Of a DNA stretch of 64,000 nt, positions 29,083 through 38,396 are shown in pieces. The stretch comes from Indolivaga macrotermitis (GTDB taxonomy: Bacteria > Bacteroidota > Bacteroidia > Bacteroidales > Dysgonomonadaceae): NCBI RefSeq assembly GCF_900128985.1, contig NZ_FQUC01000001.1:682001-746000 (forward strand), given 5' to 3'. Numbering within the stretch: the stretch's first letter is position 1; every line of letters begins with the position of its first letter. Below the pieces are notes generated by a model, which worked only from the letters and a program-made list of their open reading frames with translations, had not been told where the DNA came from and searched no databases. A program made the translations under genes and the position numbers.

Positions 29083-30729
29083 TTACTTCTTATAGTTTTT
29101 TTGTAAGGCTTTAACTTCATCATAGGTTTTGTTTCCGATATATCTTTCGGTGGGGACAAAGTTCTTAGAGAAGATACTTTTGGTATCGTCATAGTCCTCA
29201 TATTTCAGATTGGCTAAATCCGAAATACTGAAAATCACATCACCTGTCGAATACGGTCTTTCGGGTACAATACTAAGATCCGATCTCATGTTTCTATAGT
29301 TTGACGATAACCACACCACGAACGGAACTTCACACATATAAGTCGATATCTTTTCGTAGGCATGTCCCGAAAAGTTTCGCATATCGTATATCTCCTCACC
29401 ATGATCCGAAAAGTATATGAGGGCGCTCTCTCCTTTTTGCTTATTTTGCAAGGTCTTAATCAGTTTATATACCAGATCGTCGTTGTATAGAACCGAATTA
29501 TCGTACTTGTCTATAGTATGAATTGCCTGTTTATCTCTGTATTCGGTCTCCTTGATCATATGATCTTTGTTATTGTTGAATACATTGAATGACGGAGTGT
29601 ACCTGAATTCGTAAGCCATGTGATTACCAATGAGATGGATAATAATAAGCTTATTCTGTTTTGCACTTGTTTGTTGTTTCAATACTTCTTCGAACTTAGG
29701 CAATACAATTTCGTCGGGTTGGTTCTCAATTGAGAGGTCACAGGAGTATTGAGATAAGTTGAGCAAGGCATCATAGCTGGTTTTGAAATTACCGCCAAAA
29801 GGCTGGGTACTGATGAAATAAGTCTTATATCCGGCCCTGTTGAACAACTCTATCAAAGAAGGTTTTTGTGTAATATTATTAGGATTATTCCTGTCAGCCA
29901 TAGTCATAACCGAACGTAAAACCGGTATGGTATGTACTTGAGGGGATAAGACATCTTTATAAACAAGTAAGCTATCTCCCAACGAAGCTAATCTGGGATT
30001 AGTTTCGCGTGGATATCCGTAAAGCGACATGTGTGTACGTGTGAGCGATTCGCCAATGACTAACACTATCGTTTTTTGATATGCCGAATCAATATCATTA
30101 ACAACATAAGCCTGACTCTGTCTTGCTATTATGGCTTTTTCCTCCTTATCTAATCGGATTTTATAGTGTACAAACAACTTGTAGAATTGAATGAAATATA
30201 CCGGCTTCGATAGTGGAGGAACTACTAAAAAGAGAATCACTCCGACCAAAGCGGAGACAAAGAGTGCTTTGTGCTCCTTTATTTTTATACGGGGAACTGC
30301 CCGCATCTTCCATATAATAAAGAAACAGAGGAAAATATATACGACAAATCCTACAATGATCCAAGGGTTGAAGTAATGTGCCAGAAACTCTTTACTTTCT
30401 GTCGGATTGGTTTCAAAAAGGCTAATGATACTATTGCCTTGCAGAAGAACATGTGCAAAAAGCAGGTAGCTGATATATATACTTCCGGGAAGATAGGCTA
30501 TAACGAATATTCCGGTATAGATTCTCTTTTCCCATCTTGGGCTGGCAAATAATAATAAGATCAGAATAGCTATAAAGAGGATGCAGTTGGCGCTGATCAG
30601 CCAAAGTACATCCTGCTTGGTCAGATTCTCAGCTAATGGGCTCAGAACCGGAAGAAGCAAAACAAGATAAAACAAAAAGAAAAATTGTAGTTTCTTTTTA
30701 ACCAATATTTTGAGTACAGAATTAACCAT
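29083..30729 (-). CDS. EptA-type phosphoethanolamine transferase
   Basis: 548 residues from the ATG at 30729, the usual family length; ATGs at 30777 and upstream would add residues that do not look like signal sequence. Five N-terminal membrane segments (about 10-190) are followed by a periplasmic alkaline-phosphatase/sulfatase domain. That domain has the nucleophilic Thr region VIGESLTRTHMSLYGYPRE, SPQVHTIPVLRSVM, and the metal-binding SDHGEEIYD with HAYEK. Family members move phosphoethanolamine from phosphatidylethanolamine to lipid A, changing surface charge and cationic peptide resistance. The specificity is inferred; a glycan or protein acceptor is possible. Confidence 0.8.
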   Translation of the reverse strand: MVNSVLKILVKKKLQFFFLFYLVLLLPVLSPLAENLTKQDVLWLISANCILFIAILILLLFASPRWEKRIYTGIFVIAYLPGSIYISYLLFAHVLLQGNSIISLFETNPTESKEFLAHYFNPWIIVGFVVYIFLCFFIIWKMRAVPRIKIKEHKALFVSALVGVILFLVVPPLSKPVYFIQFYKLFVHYKIRLDKEEKAIIARQSQAYVVNDIDSAYQKTIVLVIGESLTRTHMSLYGYPRETNPRLASLGDSLLVYKDVLSPQVHTIPVLRSVMTMADRNNPNNITQKPSLIELFNRAGYKTYFISTQPFGGNFKTSYDALLNLSQYSCDLSIENQPDEIVLPKFEEVLKQQTSAKQNKLIIIHLIGNHMAYEFRYTPSFNVFNNNKDHMIKETEYRDKQAIHTIDKYDNSVLYNDDLVYKLIKTLQNKQKGESALIYFSDHGEEIYDMRNFSGHAYEKISTYMCEVPFVVWLSSNYRNMRSDLSIVPERPYSTGDVIFSISDLANLKYEDYDDTKSIFSKNFVPTERYIGNKTYDEVKALQKNYKK

Positions 30730-30805
30730 CAGGCAATGTGTGTTGAGTTTTCGTGTGCAAGATAAACTTACTTGCATAAGTAATCGCAAATATAGCATTT
30801 TTTCC

Positions 30806-30813
30806 TACTTTTG
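30806..30813 (+). promoter_or_regulatory. Putative -7 box of corA
   Basis: TACTTTTG, a perfect TAnnTTTG, lies 20 bases before the corA ATG, implying a very short leader. No TTTG is visible at the -33 position. Confidence 0.45.
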
Positions 30814-30833
30814 TTATATATGTAAAAAGAACT

Positions 30834-31913
30834 ATGTCTAAACGAACTTCTACAAGCCCGAGAGTGCGTAAACATTTGGATAATGCGCATCTGTTAGAGA
30901 ATCTGGTCTATATGGGAGAAGAAAATGTTTCTACATCCATAGAGCTCATTCAGTATGACAAGACACAAATCTCGGAACGAGCCGTACGCCCCGATGAGAA
31001 ATTGAAGGAACTGATAAAGCCTGATTGTGTCAACTGGTTCAGAATAACCGGTATTTCGGATGCCGGAACTACTTACAATATCTGTAAAGCGTTTGGGATA
31101 CCTCGCTTTGATGTGAAGGACCTGTTATCAGGTTATCGGGTGACAAAGGTTATAACGCACGATACCAACACATTTATCTTAATGTCGGGGGCATATATAA
31201 GCGAGGATAAGGAGCTGATAATCTATCAGAATGCATTTATCTTAGGGGATAATTATGTTGTAAGTTTTCAGGAAAGGCCTTCTACTATTTTCAATGATGC
31301 GAAAGATGCGATTAAAGAAGGGCGTGTGATGATAAGGGAAAAAGACGAAGATTACCTACTTTATATATTGCTCAACTGTCTGCACTCGTCATTTAATGAC
31401 GCGATTATCAAACTGAACAACCGTCTTAATGAGATGGAAGACCGTCTGATCGATGATGATACCGAGAATATCAATGTAATGAGATTTATCAGCCGCCGGA
31501 AGAAAGACGCCTCTTCACTAAGGCGTATTATAGCTCCATTACGTGAAGAATATATAAATCTGCTCCATAATACCAACAAGCTGATAAAGCCTGAAAATAT
31601 CATGTATTTCGAGGATTTCGACGACCGCTTACGTACGTCATTAGACGATCTTCTGGCTTTTCGTGAATCGGTGAGTTCGCTGTCCGATCTATATTTCAAT
31701 AACAATAATCTAAGGCTGAATAACGTAATCAAGAAACTTACCATTGTTTCCACCATCTTTATTCCCCTCACATTTATGGTAGGAGTTTGGGGTATGAATT
31801 TCGATTATATGCCCGAATTAAGATGGGCACATGGCTACCTGTTTGCTTGGGGAATTATGCTATTGATAGTTATTCTGGCTGTCTTTTATTTGAAACGGAA
31901 GCGTTGGTTTTAA
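30834..31913 (+). CDS. corA: CorA family magnesium/cobalt transporter
   Basis: 359 residues. A large cytoplasmic N-terminal domain with long charged helices (about 170-290) is followed by two membrane segments at the C-terminus. The first ends in the signature GVWGMNFDYMPEL (GMN near residue 323), the selectivity loop of the CorA pentamer, and the second is followed by the basic tail YLKRKRWF. It mediates Mg2+ (and Co2+/Ni2+) influx. It is divergent from the phosphoethanolamine transferase gene, with a 104-base shared intergenic region. Confidence 0.9.
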   Translation: MSKRTSTSPRVRKHLDNAHLLENLVYMGEENVSTSIELIQYDKTQISERAVRPDEKLKELIKPDCVNWFRITGISDAGTTYNICKAFGIPRFDVKDLLSGYRVTKVITHDTNTFILMSGAYISEDKELIIYQNAFILGDNYVVSFQERPSTIFNDAKDAIKEGRVMIREKDEDYLLYILLNCLHSSFNDAIIKLNNRLNEMEDRLIDDDTENINVMRFISRRKKDASSLRRIIAPLREEYINLLHNTNKLIKPENIMYFEDFDDRLRTSLDDLLAFRESVSSLSDLYFNNNNLRLNNVIKKLTIVSTIFIPLTFMVGVWGMNFDYMPELRWAHGYLFAWGIMLLIVILAVFYLKRKRWF

Positions 31914-31921
31914 ATTCAGCT

Positions 31922-32479
31922 TTACTTCTTATACTCATCTTTTAACATCGAATAATACAATCGGCTGACATATCTGCCATCCATAAAGAAGAAGTCACGT
32001 AAAGTACCTTCATATATAAAGCCGCTTTTCTTTATCACCCCCTGCGACGCGATATTGCCATCCTTATGGCAAACCTGTACTTTGTGAAAGTTTATTTTGT
32101 TGAAACTATAATCCAGTACTAATCTTACGGCTTCAGTCGCATAGCCTTTACGGTGAAATTTACTGCCTAAACAATATTCTATTTCACAGAAGTGATTTGT
32201 GTCATTTACCAGAAATATGGCAATCTGCCCAATGCATATTTGAGATTCTTTTTCGATAATTGCCCATCGGTAGTAATCAGGCCTTTCGTATGATCCTATA
32301 TATTTATCAAGTAAGCCTTTTACCTCTTCTTTTGTCGTATATATGGGTTCGGAGTACATCGATTGAATTTTAGGATCACTAACCCAATAAGCAAGCATAT
32401 CGTTATCATCTGTATATTGAAAAGGTCTAAGTATAAGTCTTTCAGACTCTATAGTCTGGGTGCCACAATGTATAAGCAT
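31922..32479 (-). CDS. GNAT family N-acetyltransferase
   Basis: 185 residues. The N-terminus (IESERLILRPFQYTDD) and the acetyl-CoA-binding motif A (CLGSKFHRKGYATEAVRLVLDYSF, here KFHRKGYATEAV near residues 107-118) are typical of the RimJ/RimL subgroup (Acetyltransf_3). The HKVQVCHKDGNIASQGVIKKSGF segment corresponds to the Nxx(S/A)xxvxeKlGF motif. RimJ-like enzymes acetylate ribosomal proteins, but many relatives act on small amines; the substrate cannot be told here. It is convergent with corA and probably transcribed alone. Confidence 0.8.
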   Translation of the reverse strand: MLIHCGTQTIESERLILRPFQYTDDNDMLAYWVSDPKIQSMYSEPIYTTKEEVKGLLDKYIGSYERPDYYRWAIIEKESQICIGQIAIFLVNDTNHFCEIEYCLGSKFHRKGYATEAVRLVLDYSFNKINFHKVQVCHKDGNIASQGVIKKSGFIYEGTLRDFFFMDGRYVSRLYYSMLKDEYKK

Positions 32480-32535
32480 ATGTACTTGTTAGATAATTAG
32501 GGAATAAGAGTTGTTCTGTAAAAGCAAAAATAAGA

Positions 32536-32567
32536 AAAATCCGGTAAACGATTGTTTGCCGGATTTT
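32536..32567 (-). terminator. Intrinsic terminator after the DJ-1 gene
   Basis: AAAATCCGGTAAAC pairs with GTTTGCCGGATTTT around a GATT loop, with one T-G pair. The arms end in A/T tracts. It is placed just downstream of the minus-strand DJ-1 gene. Confidence 0.7.
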
Positions 32568-32593
32568 ATAATCTTATTCTGTATATTATATTT

Positions 32594-33136
32594 TCAAGCA
32601 AGCAGCAGGCCTTTTGCAACTTCATCACGCTTAGCTTTGCCTGCTAATATCTCTAATAGTTGAAGGGCAAAATCGAGTGTCAATCCGGGGCCTCTTCCGG
32701 TAATAACATTTCCTTGAACAACAACCGCCTCGTCGGTTGCTAATTCGGCACCATCAAGGTATTTTTCAAAACCGGGATAGCATGTTGCTTTTTTCCCTTT
32801 CAGTATACCTAATCCACCTAGTACCATTGGAGCTGCACATATTGCCGCTACATTTTTACCGGCATTATTGAATTCTACCACCTTCTTTTTTAGTCCTTCA
32901 TGTTCATTAATTCTGACAGTACCACCCGGTAAAATCAGGATATCGGCAGCGGAAAAGTCCGCATCATCGAAAAGCTGATCGGCTATTACAGGAATGCCGT
33001 GGCTGCCTTCCACTGTCTTTGAATCTATCAGTGATACTGTTTTGATATCTACACCTCCGCGTCTCAAAACATCTACTGTAGCGAGAGCTTCTATTTCTTC
33101 AAATCCTGTAACTAAGAATATCAATGCTTTTTTCAT
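32594..33136 (-). CDS. DJ-1/PfpI family protein
   Basis: 180 residues, the standard DJ-1 length. The N-terminal strand and Glu are in FLVTGFEEIEALATVDVLRR, and the nucleophile elbow Cys is in VAAICAAPMVLGGLGIL near residue 100. ILILPGGTVRINEH precedes it, and GRGPGLTLDFALQLLEIL is the C-terminal signature. Members act as glyoxalase III/deglycase-type or chaperone proteins against carbonyl stress. It is last of the minus-strand group pdxJ / TonB-like / DJ-1, with 9 bases to the TonB-like gene. Confidence 0.88.
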   Translation of the reverse strand: MKKALIFLVTGFEEIEALATVDVLRRGGVDIKTVSLIDSKTVEGSHGIPVIADQLFDDADFSAADILILPGGTVRINEHEGLKKKVVEFNNAGKNVAAICAAPMVLGGLGILKGKKATCYPGFEKYLDGAELATDEAVVVQGNVITGRGPGLTLDFALQLLEILAGKAKRDEVAKGLLLA

Positions 33137-33145
33137 ACTCGGTTA

Positions 33146-34060
33146 TCAGTTTAAGTTAAACTTATATGTAATAGTCCCCTTTTGATTGTTAGTTGTATTA
33201 ACAAGGGCAAATTTAGTTCGTTGGGCTGCACGAATAGATTCGTTTCGTAGCGTTGAGTTGGTTGTATTAGTACCTCGTCCGATACTTGCCTCAATTACGT
33301 TCCCCTTTGGGTCGACAATAATGTCAACCACTACAGTTCCGTAGTCGTCAACTGTATATGCAGGCAGCTTAAGTCCTCCGGAGCCTACACCCCGTCCCCC
33401 TAAATCGTAAGTTCCGGTACCACCTACGCCTGATACTTTACCTACGTTTCCATTGCCGGCAGGCGAACCTTGAGTTCCTGTACCGTGCGTGTTTCCACGA
33501 CTTCCATTGCCGGATCCGTTTCCGAATAACCCGGCCATTTGGCTATTAATATTTTTCTTCCGGTCAGCTTCTTCCTGTGCTTTCCGGTCGGCTTCGACTT
33601 GAGCTTTCTTTTTTGCTTCGGCAATAACTGCCTCTTGTTGTTTTTTTGCAGCTTCTTGTTTCTTTGCTTCGGATATAGCTATCGTTTTTTCTACATCCTG
33701 GGTTGCTGTCGGGGCTTTGTTGTCTTTTACAACAGGTTTAGCAGCCGGAGTTGTAGGAGCCGGTATCGGTTCTGTTTTCGTAACGGCTTCAGTTTGTTCC
33801 AGATTGTTAGGCATCGTCGGGTCAGATTCTATTGGCTCCAGCACATCTTCGGTAAGCCCGTTTCCTCTGCCAAATGGTTCGTCATCGCCCAATGCATCTT
33901 GTACATTGCCGAACATAACCGGCACTCCGCCAAGTTCGTCATTTAACCGGTCTTTATTACTCGGCTTGATATAATAAAGCAAGAGAAATATAATCAATAG
34001 GACATGAAACCCTATTGTCCCAGCCAACCCTATTGTTTTTTCTTGTTTAATCAAAGCCAT
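33146..34060 (-). CDS. TonB-like energy transducer
   Basis: 304 residues. One membrane helix at about 10-30 (IGLAGTIGFHVLLIIFLLLYY) is preceded by a short basic cytoplasmic end. A long Pro/Thr- and then Lys/Ala/Glu-rich linker follows (about 75-165, AEAKKKAQVEADRKAQEEA), then a Gly/Asn-rich stretch. The TonB C-terminal domain is at about 220-304 (AYTVDDYGTVVVDIIVDPKG, NESIRAAQRTKFALVN). The long charged linker also recalls TolA. No exbB or exbD is adjacent. It lies between pdxJ and the DJ-1 gene and would energise outer-membrane receptors or stabilise the envelope. Confidence 0.78.
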   Translation of the reverse strand: MALIKQEKTIGLAGTIGFHVLLIIFLLLYYIKPSNKDRLNDELGGVPVMFGNVQDALGDDEPFGRGNGLTEDVLEPIESDPTMPNNLEQTEAVTKTEPIPAPTTPAAKPVVKDNKAPTATQDVEKTIAISEAKKQEAAKKQQEAVIAEAKKKAQVEADRKAQEEADRKKNINSQMAGLFGNGSGNGSRGNTHGTGTQGSPAGNGNVGKVSGVGGTGTYDLGGRGVGSGGLKLPAYTVDDYGTVVVDIIVDPKGNVIEASIGRGTNTTNSTLRNESIRAAQRTKFALVNTTNNQKGTITYKFNLN

Positions 34061-34073
34061 AATATAGATGTTA

Positions 34074-34787
34074 TTATTTTAAACAGTTTTTGTATGCTGC
34101 TATAGTCCGTTCCAAGCCTAGATACAAAGCATCGCTGATAAGTGCGTGCCCGATCGAGACTTCTTCGATGAATGGGATATTCTTATACAAAAAGTTTAAG
34201 TTTTCCAAGCTTAGGTCGTGGCCCGCATTGATACCCAGGCCGAGGCGTTTAGCTACTTTGGCAGCTTCAACAAAAGGTTGTACCGCAGCCTCCGCGTCTT
34301 TAGGATATAGCGTAGCGTAAGGTTCGGTATATAACTCAATACGGTCTGTACCTGTCTTAGCTGCATATTCTATTATCTCGGTATCAGTTCCTGTAAATAT
34401 AGAGGTACGTATTCCTACCGATCTGAACTCGTCAACAAGATCACTTAAAAACTGAAAATTTATTTTTGTATCCCAGCCTGCATTAGAGGTTATAGCATCC
34501 GGAGCATCCGGCACAAGAGTTACCTGCGTAGGCTTTACCTCTTTTACCAATTTGATGAAGTCGGGTGAGGGATATCCTTCGATGTTAAATTCGGTTTTTA
34601 TTTTTGACTTTATGTCAAATACATCATTAATTGTAATGTGACGCTGATCGGGACGGGGATGTACCGTTATACCTTCTGCACCGAATTTTTCGCAATCAAT
34701 TGCTACTTGGGCTACATTAGGAACACTCCCTCCGCGGGCATTGCGTATAGTCGCTACTTTATTGATATTTACACTCAACTTAGTCAT
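34074..34787 (-). CDS. pdxJ: Pyridoxine 5'-phosphate synthase
   Basis: 237 residues, the family length. Characteristic TIM-barrel segments are [63 protein letters not shown] and [14 protein letters not shown]. It condenses 3-amino-2-oxopropyl phosphate with 1-deoxyxylulose 5-phosphate to make PNP, so the organism uses the DXP-dependent vitamin B6 route. It is divergent from nadK, sharing a 247-base intergenic region, and starts a minus-strand group with TonB-like and DJ-1 genes. Confidence 0.93.
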   Translation of the reverse strand: MTKLSVNINKVATIRNARGGSVPNVAQVAIDCEKFGAEGITVHPRPDQRHITINDVFDIKSKIKTEFNIEGYPSPDFIKLVKEVKPTQVTLVPDAPDAITSNAGWDTKINFQFLSDLVDEFRSVGIRTSIFTGTDTEIIEYAAKTGTDRIELYTEPYATLYPKDAEAAVQPFVEAAKVAKRLGLGINAGHDLSLENLNFLYKNIPFIEEVSIGHALISDALYLGLERTIAAYKNCLK

Positions 34788-35034
34788 GATAGATTCTTGT
34801 CGTGATTAAAGTGATGCCGGGGCATATTTATAAAACTTTTTTACCACCTTTGCATTAATATAGTCTGGTATGCAAATTTAATACGAAATACCGAGACTTT
34901 ATGCTATTTTGAGATTTTTAAGGACACTATCAATATCACTATATTAAGTATTGGGGCTGTAAAAATATCTCAAGCCAAAAGCAGATGGTCTGGCTAGCTT
35001 AACAAACAAATATTGAATACAAATTGTTTCGGAT

Positions 35035-35907
35035 ATGAAAATAGGAATATTTGGCAACGAATATCAGAAAAGCGATCAGATAGAGAGAATTCTGGATATC
35101 CTGACTAAAGGAAATGCCGAGATATTTATTCAGAAAGAGTTTCACGAATATTTATCCCCGCAGATCGATTGGAACAATAAGGTAAATGGTATTCTGGATT
35201 GTAAAGACCTCGATCTTGATATGGCTTTAAGCGTAGGCGGTGACGGAACTTTCTTGAAGACCGTATCGTCGGTACAATTGAAGAATATACCGATTCTCGG
35301 TATTAATACAGGCCGTTTAGGATTTCTGGCGGATGTGTCGGAAGACGATATGGAACAGACATTATCAGAGATTCTCGCAGGGCAATATACGGTAGAGGAG
35401 CGTTCGCAATTGCGACTGCTGGTAAACGGCGAAGACGGAGATCCGCAACATTATGCATTGAATGAAATAGCCGTTCTGAAACAAGACCTGGCTTCGATGA
35501 TAAATGTCGATGTTTTTATAAATGACGAACATCTGACCTCATATGAGGCTGATGGTTTGATTATAGCAACACCGACAGGTTCGACCGCTTATTCGTTGAG
35601 TGTAGGCGGACCGATAATGACACCTAATACTTCCACATTGGCTATCACAGCCATTGCTCCGCATAGTTTAAATGCCCGCCCGTTAGTTATCGAAGATGAT
35701 AATGTGATAACGATGAAAGTAAAAAGCCGCAGTTGTTGTTTCCTTATCTCATTAGATGGAAGATCCAAAATGATGTCGGCTGACGGTACTATATTGCAGG
35801 TCGAAAAATCAGCTGTTCCAGTTCGTATCGTAAAACGTAAGGGACATACTTTCTATAATACTTTAAAGAAAAAATTGAAATGGGGCAGTGATCCCCGTTT
35901 AGGATGA
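35035..35907 (+). CDS. nadK: NAD kinase
   Basis: 290 residues. The GGDGT nucleotide motif is in ALSVGGDGTFLKTV near residue 66, followed by LGINTGRLGFLADV, the NE pair in HYALNEIAVLK near 143, and the C-terminal glycine-rich TPTGSTAYSLSVGGP near 180. It phosphorylates NAD to NADP. It stands alone on the plus strand between pdxJ (divergent) and ruvC (convergent, 6 bases). Confidence 0.93.
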   Translation: MKIGIFGNEYQKSDQIERILDILTKGNAEIFIQKEFHEYLSPQIDWNNKVNGILDCKDLDLDMALSVGGDGTFLKTVSSVQLKNIPILGINTGRLGFLADVSEDDMEQTLSEILAGQYTVEERSQLRLLVNGEDGDPQHYALNEIAVLKQDLASMINVDVFINDEHLTSYEADGLIIATPTGSTAYSLSVGGPIMTPNTSTLAITAIAPHSLNARPLVIEDDNVITMKVKSRSCCFLISLDGRSKMMSADGTILQVEKSAVPVRIVKRKGHTFYNTLKKKLKWGSDPRLG

Positions 35908-35913
35908 TATTTC

Positions 35914-36489
35914 TTATTTCAATCCACTGACTTTTCCGGGATTTTTACTGATAAAGTCCTTCCAACTATTGAATTTTTTATCCTGAGTCGGGTTATTCGT
36001 CTGAAAATAATGGCATAAGGCAGCCGCTAATCCGTCTGTAGCATCAAGCTGAGGGAGCATGTTCTCGTCGGGTATTTTCAGATATTGCTGGCACATATAT
36101 GCTACTTGCTCTTTGGCCGCTTTTCCGTTTCCGGTGATAGACATTTTTATCTTCAGGGGAGCATATTCAAAAATAGGTATGTCTCTTGATAAAGCAGCAG
36201 CCATAGCCACGCCTTGCGCTCTGCCGAGTTTGAGCATACTTTGTACATTCTTACCGAAAAAAGGAGCTTCGATAGCCAATTCGTCAGGTAAATATTCTTC
36301 AACCAGTCCGATTACCCTTTCGAAGATGCGTCTCAGTTTCAAATAATGATCATCGTATTTACTCAATTGTAATACTCCCATCGTTATAAGAGACGGTTTA
36401 TTATTGAGCACGCGTAATACTCCATATCCCATCACCTGAGTTCCGGGGTCTATTCCTAATATAATACGTTCTTTATTTATTGTAGACAT
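35914..36489 (-). CDS. ruvC: Crossover junction endodeoxyribonuclease RuvC
   Basis: 191 residues. The RNase H-like acidic residues are all visible: Asp in [16 protein letters not shown] near residue 14, Glu in [15 protein letters not shown] near 70, and the Asp pair in [16 protein letters not shown] near 146-149. It resolves Holliday junctions as a dimer with RuvAB. It follows a small DUF4286 gene by six bases and is probably co-transcribed with it. Confidence 0.93.
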   Translation of the reverse strand: MSTINKERIILGIDPGTQVMGYGVLRVLNNKPSLITMGVLQLSKYDDHYLKLRRIFERVIGLVEEYLPDELAIEAPFFGKNVQSMLKLGRAQGVAMAAALSRDIPIFEYAPLKIKMSITGNGKAAKEQVAYMCQQYLKIPDENMLPQLDATDGLAAALCHYFQTNNPTQDKKFNSWKDFISKNPGKVSGLK

Positions 36490-36495
36490 GTTTGT

Positions 36496-36804
36496 TTATA
36501 ATGGAATCTCTTCGAGTAAGGTGACGAATCCGGCAACTTTAGTTCCGAATCTTTTCTGTAATTCTTTTTGAAGCTTCTCTCCAGTGCTTCCAGCCCAATT
36601 ATCAAGTGTATCCAAATCGGTAGTTTTAAATTGCATGGCGTAACTAACACCGTGCTCTTCATGCTGGGCATCTATTCTGGCCAGAGATGGTGATTGGAGC
36701 AAGCCACTTTCTAAAGCACTGGGGATATATACATCTTTTAAAAACAAAAGACACTCGTCGTGAATGGAATCATCGAGGTGTAATGTTGTATTGAATATTA
36801 ACAT
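36496..36804 (-). CDS. DUF4286 family small protein
   Basis: 102 residues from the ATG at 36804; the longer frame to 36858 adds an AT-rich, non-conserved stretch and is not used. It starts MLIFNTTLHLDDSIHDECLL, with a ferredoxin-like alternation of strands and helices (YAMQFKTTDLDTLDNW, LQKRFGTKVAGFVTLLEEI). No catalytic residues are apparent and the role is unknown. It lies upstream of ruvC, an association I know from other Bacteroidales. Confidence 0.75.
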   Translation of the reverse strand: MLIFNTTLHLDDSIHDECLLFLKDVYIPSALESGLLQSPSLARIDAQHEEHGVSYAMQFKTTDLDTLDNWAGSTGEKLQKELQKRFGTKVAGFVTLLEEIPL

Positions 36805-36953
36805 CTGATAAAATTGAATTGATACAGCAAAGATAAACAGATAATTTTGATAATTCACCGTGCTTCCGGAACATCGAATATTTCCGAGATTCCCTATTTA
36901 TACAAAATATAAATATTTTACTCTTATTTTAGCTTATGATTCTAATTTTATTC

Positions 36954-36961
36954 TATTTTTG
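36954..36961 (+). promoter_or_regulatory. Putative -7 box of the tRNA-Ala gene
   Basis: TATTTTTG, a TAnnTTTG match, lies 14 bases before the tRNA, with a TTTTAG element about 20 bases further up. Confidence 0.55.
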
Positions 36962-36975
36962 TATCCGAAAAGAAT

Positions 36976-37049
36976 GGGGCATTAGCTCATCTGGCTAGAG
37001 CGCAACGCTGGCAGTGTTGAGGTGATCGGTTCGAGTCCGATATGCTCCA
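36976..37049 (+). tRNA. tRNA-Ala (GGC)
   Basis: A full cloverleaf is visible: acceptor arms GGGGCAT and ATGCTCC (one G-T pair), D arm GCTC/GAGC, anticodon stem CAACG/TGTTG with loop CTGGCAG giving anticodon GGC, and T arm ATCGG/CCGAT with loop TTCGAGT. The discriminator is A. The CCA end is not encoded. It is the left border of the prophage; the integrase starts 142 bases downstream. Confidence 0.95.
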
Positions 37050-37053
37050 CAAA
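37029..37053 (+). other. Inferred left attachment site of the prophage
   Basis: The T arm and 3' end of tRNA-Ala adjoin the integrase gene, the classical arrangement in which the phage att core restores the tRNA 3' end. The second copy, which would prove the boundary, is not in this window, so the exact core is unknown. Confidence 0.35.
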
Positions 37054-37190
37054 ACTCATAAAGCATTGAATTTCAAATAAAAATAAATGTCTACTGAGTT
37101 TTAAATGTCTATCTAGACAAATAAATCTTATAATGTTATAGTTGATATTTGGTGGTTTGTCGCGATTCACTTAATTAAAAACTTAATATT

Positions 37191-38393
37191 ATGGGACGAA
37201 GAAAAGTAAAGTTCGTGCTTCCAAAATTGAACGATGGAGGCGGAAAATTGTCAGCGTTATGGTATGTAGAATATTCATACCGGGATGAGAGGAATGATAA
37301 ACTAGATCGCTTTCGTATTTACGAAGGCTTCAAAGCGTTACAAACTACAGATGAACGCTACAATCATGCAAATGCTATCATAAAGGAAATATCCGATAAA
37401 ATTTTATCGGGGTGGAATCCTTTTGAATTGGAAAAAGTGGTGTTCAATAATCACATTGCATACAACATCCAGGCTCGTGTTTATGGGAATAGAGAGGAAT
37501 CTGAGAAGAATTTTTTCTATTATATCAATGCTTTTCTTGGTGAGAAAAAGCCGTTATTAGCAATAAAAACGATGCAGGACTATACTTCTAAATTACGGAT
37601 GTTCTACCATTGGCTACAAACTAAAGGGTTAGATAATATCTATGCCGGCGAAATATCAAATGATCATGTATCAGATTATATATATACTTTGATTGAAAAG
37701 GGGAGGGAACGGCACACAATAAAGGATACAAAACAAAGAATCAGTCAAGTACTGAACTGGCTTGTAAAGAAAAGAGTAATCAAGAGCAATCCAGTGTATG
37801 ATGTTCCGGACGGAAAGCAACACTATGACCATTCGGCACAACCAATGACACAAGATGAAGCCTCGTTTTTATTAAGTTACATAAAAGAACGAAACGAACA
37901 GCTGTATTTATTCTGCTCAATGATTTTTTATTGTGCCATTCGTCCAGGTACAGAATTGCGACTACTTAAAGTAAAAGATATTAATTTATTCACTAAAACG
38001 ATTACTATTAGGCCTGAGAATGCTAAAACAACGCAAGGTATAGTAAACATGCCTAAAAAGTTGATTGAAATATTAAGTGAGATAAAAATATCTCTGAATG
38101 AAAGGGAATTCTATGTTTTCGGAAAAGAAGGCAAACCAGGTACTGAATGTTGGGGTAAAAATCATTTCAGATTAGAATTTAATAAATACCGGGATGCCGT
38201 CGGGTTTCCTAAAGAATACAAGCTCTATAGTTGGAAGTGTACGGGTGGAATTCTTTTTTCTATGAGTGGTGCACCATTGCCGGCCGTACGAGATCATTTT
38301 CGGCATAAATCAACGGCATATACTGATATATATATAACCAAGAAAATAGGAAAGCAAAACGATTATGTAAAACATAAATTCCCTGAGTTATAA
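37191..38393 (+). CDS. Phage tyrosine recombinase / integrase
   Basis: 400 residues. A SAM-like core-binding domain occupies about 100-200 (KTMQDYTSKLRMFYHWLQ). The catalytic domain has box I Arg in YCAIRPGTELRLLKVKDI near 246, the beta-hairpin Lys in ENAKTTQG, RDHFRHKST in the position of the box II His/Trp, and the nucleophile Tyr in TDIYITK near 388. The usual HxLR motif is replaced by YSWKCTG, so Lys stands where Arg is expected. It would catalyse integration into and excision from tRNA-Ala. It is the only prophage gene on the plus strand besides the repressor and is convergent with the tail gene. Confidence 0.88.
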   Translation: MGRRKVKFVLPKLNDGGGKLSALWYVEYSYRDERNDKLDRFRIYEGFKALQTTDERYNHANAIIKEISDKILSGWNPFELEKVVFNNHIAYNIQARVYGNREESEKNFFYYINAFLGEKKPLLAIKTMQDYTSKLRMFYHWLQTKGLDNIYAGEISNDHVSDYIYTLIEKGRERHTIKDTKQRISQVLNWLVKKRVIKSNPVYDVPDGKQHYDHSAQPMTQDEASFLLSYIKERNEQLYLFCSMIFYCAIRPGTELRLLKVKDINLFTKTITIRPENAKTTQGIVNMPKKLIEILSEIKISLNEREFYVFGKEGKPGTECWGKNHFRLEFNKYRDAVGFPKEYKLYSWKCTGGILFSMSGAPLPAVRDHFRHKSTAYTDIYITKKIGKQNDYVKHKFPEL

Positions 38394-38396
38394 AAG

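Noticed and set aside
33539-33946. Cysteine/phenylalanine-rich plus-strand ORF opposite the TonB-like gene
   Set aside because: It is the complement of the Lys/Ala/Glu-rich linker; such shadows come from the repetitive coding of the real gene.
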